From assembly GCA_028583685.1 (NCBI GenBank), contig JAMXIF010000086.1:17999465-18063464 (forward strand): a DNA stretch of 64,000 nt, written 5' to 3'. Positions within the stretch are counted from its first letter, which is position 1, and each line of letters opens with the position of its first letter. The stretch is from Petaurus breviceps papuanus. Its lineage: Eukaryota > Chordata > Mammalia > Diprotodontia > Petauridae. The notes beneath the pieces are model-generated. The model had not been told where the DNA came from. It did no database searches and saw only the letters and a program-made list of their open reading frames with translations. Positions 58,011 through 64,000 of the stretch are shown here, in pieces. The translations under genes and the position numbers were made by a program.

Positions 58011-58172
58011 GGGCAGCTAGGTGGCGAAGTAAATAAAGCACAGGCCCTGAAGTCAGGAGGACCTGGGTTCGTATCTGGCCTCAGACACTTAACAAAAAAA
58101 ATCAAAAAATAGCCATGTGACCTTGGGCAAGTCACTTAACCCCAACTGCCCTCCCAAAAAAAGCAAAGAAAT
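58011..58172 (+). mobile_element. tRNA-derived SINE (WALLSI/Mar-type)
   Basis: 'gggcagctaggtggcgaagt', 'ctgggttcgtatctggcctc' and 'gggcaagtcacttaacccca'. Flanks 'aaagttcacgtac' and 'aaagttaatgtac' are an imperfect TSD. Confidence 0.85.
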
Positions 58173-58379
58173 AAAGTTAATGTACCCAAAATTAAGACAC
58201 TCTGGACTAAATTCTTATAATTCTAATATTATTCAAATGTATTTTTTCACCATAGACATAAGGAGGGCAAAGAAAAAGAAATCTCTTTATAAATCACTTT
58301 AAAAAGTGCTTCAACAGGGTACTAAAAGCATTATCTGCTTAATGCTTAAATACAATTATAAAATATACTTATCCTCTAT

Positions 58380-58960
58380 TTCACTAGAAGAAAACTACCT
58401 GTCCATTAATTGGGAATGGATGAACAAATTATAATCTACAAATAAAATGAAATAGTTAGGTCTTCATTACATAGAATAATGAATCCTATGAAGTGGTTTC
58501 ATGTATTCAAATTCATGCTATTCAAATTTTTTAATTACATAAAGTATTGGAAGTTGCTTCCAGCCCAATGTAAACATCCAGTGAGAACTGGAATAACATG
58601 GCCACTTCATCACAAGCACAAATCGGAACCTCACTGAATTATTTTGACACAAGCAATGAAAAAAATTATTTATTCAGAGAAACCTGGGAAGACTTGTATG
58701 AAATCATATAGAGTTATGTGGACAAAATCAGCAGAACAATTTATATAGTAATGAAAATAGTGTAAAGAAAAAATGATCTTGAAAGACTTAGGAACTTGAT
58801 CAATTTACTGACCAGTCATGATTCCAGAAGACTAACAAGGAAAGGAGGCATGCTATTCACCTAACAGTGGAGTGATGGACTCAAGATTCAGAATGATGCA
58901 TACCCTTTGGGACATCTCAAAATGTATGAATCTGTCTTGCTTGATTAAGCTAGTTACAAG
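58380..58960 (+). mobile_element. L1 ORF2 C-terminal fragment with an insert
   Basis: 'taattgggaatggatgaaca' then, after an unassigned 58480-58650 segment, 'gaaacctgggaagacttgta' and 'agactaacaaggaaaggagg' are diverged L1 3' sequence. Confidence 0.5.
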
Positions 58961-59339
58961 GATTATAATTTTTTCTTTTTTTTGGAGGGGAAGAAAGAGA
59001 GTTTAGGGACTGAGTTACAAAATAGAAAAGAAAAAAGTCACTGAAGCATTTTTTTAAATGCTCAGAAGAGAACAGAATAAAGTTCAGAAGGAAACAGACA
59101 AGCAGGACAGCTTTACAAGAAAGAAGCAAGTTAAATTTATAATATGCTTTCTTTAAAAAGCAAGATGTACATAATAGATCAGAATTTTCCTGTTATCCTT
59201 TTTATATTCTACTCTGTGTGGAAAATTTTTTTAATTGTTCACTAATTTTTTTTTTATTCAAGTTTTTTGTTAAAGTAAACTTCAGCTCCAAAACTAAGTT
59301 TCTGAAATTTGCAAATGATCAACCTCTCAACCACCATAA

Positions 59340-59700
59340 CAACCCCTTAATTCTATTCAACAAGTATTTATTAAGGCCCTAATATATGCCTAATACTGTG
59401 TTAGGTGTTATAGTGTCTGTTTCAACACTTCCATGAATATGAAATCTCACCAGATCCCAGTAGCCCAGTAATAGGGATACTCTTTCTAATAGCACACATA
59501 GATCACAATGCCTACCCTTCTCATCCAATATGATTTTTGTCTTTATTGCTATACAAAGGATGTACCCAAAGTTCAGAAGGCTTTCCTATGGGTTCTTATA
59601 TTAATTTCAAAATGCCCTGACTTTCCCCATATCCTCACTACTTAGCGCAATGCCTGGCACATACTGATTGCTTAATAAAATGCTTACTGACATCAGTCAA
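59340..59700. repeat. L2 3'-end remnants in both orientations
   Basis: 'caagtatttattaaggccct' (antisense, 59358) and 'acttagcgcaatgcctggca' with 'attgcttaataaaatgctta' (sense, 59640-59685). Confidence 0.6.
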
Positions 59701-59777
59701 ATATGTCCTTGATGTCTTCTATGCTTGACAAAGAGCCAAATTAAAAGTTATGCAAAAGAACTGCAAGATAGTTTCCA

Positions 59778-59930
59778 TGAAATATGTTTAATATGATCGT
59801 ACATGTATAGCTTATATAAGATTGCATACTGTCTTGGGGAAGGGAGAATGGAGGGAGGGGAGAAAAATTTAGAACTCAAAATCTTATGAAAGTGCAAGAT
59901 AAAAACTATAAATAATTTTTTTTAAAAAAG
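59778..59930 (+). mobile_element. L1 3'UTR end, 5'-truncated insertion
   Basis: Only the last 153 bases of an L1: 'tatgatcgtacatgtatagc', a G-rich run and 'aaaatttagaactcaaaatc', then an A/T-rich tail. Perfect 13-base TSD AAGATAGTTTCCA at 59765-59777 and 59931-59943. Confidence 0.9.
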
Positions 59931-59949
59931 AAGATAGTTTCCACAAATA

Positions 59950-60260
59950 GAAGAGAAAAAAATAGCAGATCTAGACTCAAGAGACCTGGATTCAAGTGTC
60001 ACTTCTGATACTTGCTAGTTGAACAACCATGGGAAAATCACAAGGCAGCATGTTGTAGTGTTTTATGACAGGATCTGGGGCCAGGAAGACCTAAATTCAA
60101 ATCCTGTCTCAGACATTAGCTGTGTGACCACTGTTTGCTGGCACTTGACCACTTCTTAGACCAAAATTTCCTCATCTATAAAAGGAGAGAGTTGGACTTA
60201 GTGATTTCTAAGGTCTCTCTCTTTCAACTCTAAATCTATGATCCTATGAACCTCCCGAGC
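59950..60260 (+). repeat. CORE-SINE copies
   Basis: A partial head ('agacctggattcaagtgtca') is followed by a fuller copy: 'gaagacctaaattcaaatcc', 'tcctcatctataaaaggaga', 'ggacttagtgatttctaagg' and 'actctaaatctatgatccta'. Confidence 0.75.
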
Positions 60261-60374
60261 CTGTTTCCTCCTCGGTAAAATGGGAATAATATTTTCGCTG
60301 CCTCACTGTTAAATGACAAGTTATTCCATAAACTTTAAAGCACTACAAATGTGAATTACTAAAATGTAAAGCTA

Positions 60375-60539
60375 ACAGGGAAGCTAGGTGGTGCAATGAA
60401 TTGAGCACCGCCATGGAGTCAGGAAGACCTGAGTTCAAATTCAGCTTCAGACACTTAACACAAAACTAGCCATGTGACCTTGGGCAAGTCACTTAACCCC
60501 AAATGCCCTACCTTCCCCCTCCAAAAAGAAAAAAAAATT
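60375..60539 (+). mobile_element. tRNA-derived SINE (WALLSI/Mar-type)
   Basis: 'gggaagctaggtggtgcaat', 'ctgagttcaaattcagcttc' and 'gggcaagtcacttaacccca'. Short TSD TAAAGCTA at 60367-60374 and 60540-60547. Confidence 0.88.
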
Positions 60540-60629
60540 TAAAGCTATCTTAAAATGTGATTTAAATCCTTTTAAGTCTGCCCCTCCTTTAACAAAAAAA
60601 AAAAAAAAAGCCAAACACACACCTCCCCT

Positions 60630-61560
60630 AAGTCAAGAGCTTAGGGGTGAAAGGACCCTTGGGGACCAAATGTGACTTCTTCACTTTACAGAGGAGGAAA
60701 CTGAAGCCCAGCAAAGGGGAGGTTTGGCTAACTTCACACGGTTAGTTAGTTAATGGTAGAGGCTAAAACCCAGGTCTCCTGACTTAAGCAATCATAAACC
60801 GAATGGAATCTGAAGATATTTCCTTTCCACTTCTATTTTCCAAGTCCAGTCACATTTTTTAAAACTAAAAAAAAAAAACACCTATAATCAGCAACAGATA
60901 AAAACTTAAGACATACTCATATTTTCCTAAAGACTGGTTCCTTTTTAATGTGTTTGTAAATGGAATTAACCAAGAACCTCACACCTTGAAAAACAACTTT
61001 CCTACATACACCCCTAAAATCCTTGACACTGAAACAGCTTTGGTAGAGTCAAAAGTTCTGGATTTTGAGTCAGAATCCCACAGAAATATCTGGAGCCTGA
61101 AATGGCCTAAGGCAAGAGGACATCTAGTCCAACCCCTTCATTTCACATTGGTGGAAACTGGCCTAGAGACAAGCTAAGGGACCTGACCAAGAGCCAGTGT
61201 TTTGAACCCTGGATCTGCTACTAACACCTTGGTGGCTTTGAGTCAATCAGTTACCCTCTCTGGACCTCAGTTTCTTCTCTATTAAAGGAAAAGGAGGGAG
61301 GGGAAGAAGGTTAGTAAACAGGACACTAGAATTCTTAAATAATTGAGATGATAATCTCTGTGAAGCTTAACATTTCGGCTGACACCTAGTCAGAGTTTAA
61401 TGAATGCTTGCTGATTGACTGATGTGAAGGTCAGGAAGGACTGGGTTCAGATCTCCCTCCCACACCAGCTGTGTGCCACTCCGCAAGTAAGTCGTTAAAA
61501 TCTCAGGGCCTCAGTTTACTCATCTGCGGAACGAAGGAGCTGGCCTCCCAGGTCTCTTCC
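60630..61560. repeat. Cluster of CORE-SINE/MIR relics
   Basis: Antisense at about 60640-60790 ('gaggaaactgaagcccagca') and sense at about 61195-61300 ('tctggacctcagtttcttct') and 61430-61530 ('ggactgggttcagatctccc', 'cagggcctcagtttactcat'). 61080-61190 is another relic. All are old. Confidence 0.6.
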
Positions 61561-61831
61561 AGCTCTAACCCCCTTCTTCCTCCCAGCACGTCCCCCACCT
61601 CCCTCCAGTAGTAACTCTCCCCACACTTCCCAATTAGCCTTCCCAGCGGCTGACAGACCCTTCCGAGCATCGCCACCACCCCGCGACCGTGCCCTCCTCC
61701 CTGCCCCTGGTCCCAACAGCCGCCAAGTCGGTCCAAGGACCAGACTAGGAATGCGCCTCCCCTGAGCCTCAGTTTCCTCGTGCGCAAAATGGAGATGACC
61801 ACACGCGTCGCCCCCTCCCCGGGCTCCTCAC

Positions 61832-61959
61832 TTTTTCAAGTCGCTGCTGAAGAGGCCGAAAGCTCCCGAGTGGGACATGGCGGGGGTGGCCTCCTGGCCC
61901 AGCTCGGGCGGCTCGCCGCCCGCCAGCTGCTCATTGTAGGAGAGGCTGTTGCCGGACAT
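61832..61959 (-). CDS. AP3B1: AP3B1 coding exon 1 (AP-3 complex beta-3A subunit N-terminus)
   Basis: 128 bases: 42 codons plus AA. The product starts MSGNSLSYNEQLAGGE, continues with ELGQEAT and ends SGAFGLFSSDLK(K). From memory, human AP3B1 begins MSSNSFPYNEQ and shares ELGQEATS and SGAFGLFSSDLKK, so the match is clear although the first 30 residues differ at many sites. The ATG at 61959 has a good context (GCCAAGGCCATGT). The upstream frame is open back to about 62122 but has no other ATG. The donor AAAAA|GTGAGG leaves two bases that join exon 2 at 1704. This is the short disordered tail before the adaptin trunk. Confidence 0.95.
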
Positions 61960-62140
61960 GGCCTTGGCCTCGGCGCGAGTGCACTTCTTCACCCCTCCTC
62001 GCTCTAGCTCTCGCTCGGGTCCCGGACTGTCCGCCTCGCGCTCTCTCCGCCCGAGTTCTCGCGTCGGGCCCCGCAGACCTCGAAAGCTCCCTAGCCCGCA
62101 GTAGGCTCCCGGAACAAAACTAGTTCAGGGGCCACGACGT

Positions 62141-62203
62141 TGCGCAGGCGCTCTGGGACTCTCCGCGGCCGCAGGAGGCCGAAGTCTGGGCTCTGGCGCA
62201 TGC
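62141..62203. promoter_or_regulatory. Two NRF1-like sites in the AP3B1 promoter
   Basis: TGCGCAGGCGC (62141-62151) and GCGCATGC (62196-62203) resemble the palindromic NRF1 site, common in CpG-island promoters. They lie about 180-240 bases upstream of the ATG. The motif match is seen; binding is inferred. Confidence 0.5.
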
Positions 62204-63009
62204 TCAGTGCAGACGGCCCTCTGGCCGGCTGCCCCTGGCGCTCCGGTGATCTGATCTCCCGACTCCGAGTTCTCCCAGGAACTCAAAGCCTGGGGTAGGT
62301 CGGACAAAGTGCTTTTCTTGCCTTCAGAAATCTGCCCCCCGCGAGTTCGAAGAGAGCTTTTATGGGTGGGGAAGATTTGCTTTGCACACATTTTTTTTTA
62401 ACCTAATAGGGCTTTTAACCTAATAAAGGCTAAGGATTCCTTTGCTTGCCTTGCACTGTGTAAGCAAATTGCAATTTCCCGAAATTCTCCTGACCAGCCT
62501 TTGATGAACCCATTCCCGAAATTTCTTTTGCCTGACTCTACATAGGTTACAAGAGTTTTGCTTTCTTTTTTGCTTTTCACTGGGGATGAGAGGGGGAGAA
62601 AGTAAATGCTTGTTAATTGGAAAATAAAACCCATCGTCGCTATGTTGTCACTTTATGCGTGTTTTTCCTCTCCGACCAATGTTGTTCTACTTTTCTAACA
62701 TCTGTAAGATAGTTTCCTTTTCTTTTTCCCTCTCATTTTTTCATAAATAACCCCAAACTCTTGTATGTTCACAAAGATCTTTCCACTCCTCACTCGAGAC
62801 CGCACCACAATGCTTCCCCAAATATCACTTGCTTTGTGAATCTCCGTCCTTGAAAACCACCCCTCTCTCCCGCAAAGAAATTCTAAGAATCGATAAATCA
62901 TTAGTGCATTGGCGACATTCTAACACGAGTCAACCGCTTCCCAAAGTTCTCCTTCGCTGTCTGCTGAATCACTTTGTAAACCTTAAATTCCTATATAAAA
63001 TTATATATA

Positions 63010-63100
63010 GATGTGCATAACACATACATATGTATGCATTGCGTTGTGCACACATACATATGTGTATGCACGTACATGTATATGCATATATGTCTATATA
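63010..63100. repeat. Alternating purine-pyrimidine (CA/TG/TA) low-complexity tract
   Basis: 'cacatacatatgtatgcatt' and 'cacatacatatgtgtatgca' are near-duplicates with many self-complementary hexamers (CATATG, TGTGCA, ATGCAT). Confidence 0.7.
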
Positions 63101-63595
63101 ACGCCTAATTGTTATCAAAGGCTTGTCGATACTAAAGGCGTGTGGCTTACCACCACAAATCTAACCTGCGTGGGTATCAAGCTGAAAAAAAAATGCGTAA
63201 GGGGCACGTTGGTAACTGATCTCCCTACAGATGAGCACACAACTAAACTATCCCCACCCACACGATAACGGTTCTTCAAAGGATACATTTTTACAATTTC
63301 TCCAGAAACAGGGATACTTTTCCTTCCTGGAAATACACTGCAGCTAATTTGCAATCAGTATTCAACCTCCATCCTACCAATTCATGAATGTTAAATTAAT
63401 GTACAACCCCTCCTTTTGCCCCTTTTCTCCCCGCCCGGCGACAGCTAAAACAGATAACTGTATCCTAGGTGCTGAACCTGTCCCGCAATTTTGAGGAGTG
63501 AATCAAGCGTGCGCTCTGAGACTAGGTCAGCATTGGTCACTTTAGAACCGGGAAGCGGCTGCTCCAGCTTTGAAGACTACTCCAAGGCATGAGGT

Positions 63596-63626
63596 GGGCG
63601 GGGCAGTCCTTCCCTCTCTCACGTGA
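63596..63626. promoter_or_regulatory. GC box plus palindromic E-box
   Basis: GGGCGGGGC (63596-63604) is an Sp1-type box. TCACGTGA (63619-63626) is a perfect E-box palindrome of the USF/TFE3/TFEB kind, set in CTCTCTCACGTGACGAGAG. It lies about 1.66 kb upstream of the AP3B1 ATG, outside the main CpG island. It could be a distal element or a second start region. Confidence 0.4.
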
Positions 63627-64000
63627 CGAGAGCCAGAAGTGAATGGCGTGTTCAAGCTTGGGTCTGCTGAATCCTGGTTGATTTAACGCATCGTTATATT
63701 GTTACAGTGGAAACTGTACAGTCAAACTAATCAGGACTCTCACCCCAATACTTAAGCTGGTGCCTTCCTGTGGAAAGAGAAGGTGACATTCCTCATCCAG
63801 AATACTATTCAAAAGGGAGGGAGAGGAGGATTTCCCCCCCCCCCAAAAGGCCACAAGGAATCACATACAAGCCCGGCAGCTTTAAAAGTGACGTGTTCAG
63901 TTTATCATACTTTAAAAGAAAAGCAAATTCTCCATAATACCAATCAGAATTTCATGTACAATCTCCTCTCCTGTTCCACATTGTGTATAGAAATGTTCAT

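Larger units (their letters stand above)
1705..61831 (-). other. AP3B1: AP3B1 intron 1 (about 60.1 kb)
   Basis: This runs from the donor after exon 1 (AAAAA then GTGAGG, GT at 61831-61830) to the acceptor before exon 2 (AG at 1706-1705). Exon 1 leaves two bases and exon 2 supplies the third, so the splice is in frame. Most of it is SINE, LINE and DNA-transposon sequence listed separately. No second gene is clearly present. Confidence 0.85.
61640..62310 (-). promoter_or_regulatory. AP3B1: CpG-island promoter of AP3B1
   Basis: GC content and CpG density rise sharply over this stretch compared with the AT-rich intron and flank. It covers coding exon 1 and the inferred 5'UTR (61960 to about 62100-62200). 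No TATA box is evident, as usual for a housekeeping adaptor subunit. The in-frame stop upstream of the ATG is at about 62122. The exact transcription start cannot be read from sequence. Confidence 0.75.
62310..64000. other. Upstream flank of AP3B1
   Basis: No gene or clear repeat family is recognised. GC content falls to normal after about 62350 and rises slightly again at 63420-63660. In human, SCAMP1 lies beyond this flank (from memory), but nothing here resembles its exons. Confidence 0.45.

Noticed and set aside
61503-62007. Frames on both strands in the CpG island other than AP3B1 exon 1
   Set aside because: They are shadows of GC-rich promoter and exon 1 sequence; only the minus-strand frame from 61959 matches a known protein and has a donor in phase.
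1-64000. CRISPR array, operon or bacterial features
   Set aside because: Spliced host gene, SINE/LINE content and lack of dense coding show vertebrate DNA; no spaced identical repeats of CRISPR type.

Overview
The window is mammalian, and its repeats point to a marsupial. It holds tRNA-derived SINEs of the CORE and WALLSI/Mar type, abundant L2, marsupial-style L1 and ORF1-only 'half-L1' elements, an RTE-clade LINE, hAT DNA transposons and one solo LTR-like element. I cannot decide the genus. One 10-base N run inside a (TG)n tract shows this is draft assembly.

The only host gene I can support is AP3B1 (beta-3A subunit of the AP-3 adaptor complex), on the minus strand. Its first coding exon lies at 61832-61959 inside a CpG island (about 61640-62310). 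Its second coding exon lies at 1629-1704. The two splice in phase, and almost everything between them is a single intron of about 60.1 kb. The 3' flank (62310-64000) is gene-upstream DNA with a GC-box/E-box cluster near 63600.

Inside intron 1, at 9140-9312 on the minus strand, an ATG-started open frame of 57 codons plus 2 bases ends at a strong GTAAGT donor. Its phase matches AP3B1 exon 2, so it is a candidate alternative first exon giving a different AP-3 beta N-terminus.

The rest of the intron is layered retroposon debris. 1-5.2 kb: a tRNA-Lys/SINE chimera, L2, L1 and a SINE with a microsatellite. 5.2-6 kb: an LTR. 11.2-15.7 kb: dimeric SINEs, with a half-L1 inserted in an older L1 ORF1 fragment. 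16-19.4 kb: L1 3' ends with SINEs. 20.4-21.2 kb: nested hATs. 21.3-24.9 kb: L2 with a second half-L1 carrying a SINE. 30.8-33.5 kb: a third half-L1, antisense. 35-37 and 42-47 kb: large L2 fragments in both orientations. 51.3-53.3 kb: RTE then L2. 54.9-57.2 kb: a GA-rich satellite then L1 ORF2. 58-61.5 kb: SINEs and CORE-SINE relics. Many insertions keep readable target-site duplications (TSDs), which fix their ends.

The observations most worth checking are the candidate alternative AP3B1 exon, the tRNA-Lys retroposed as one unit with a dimeric SINE, and the ORF1-only LINE family with three copies sharing one ORF1-to-3'UTR junction.
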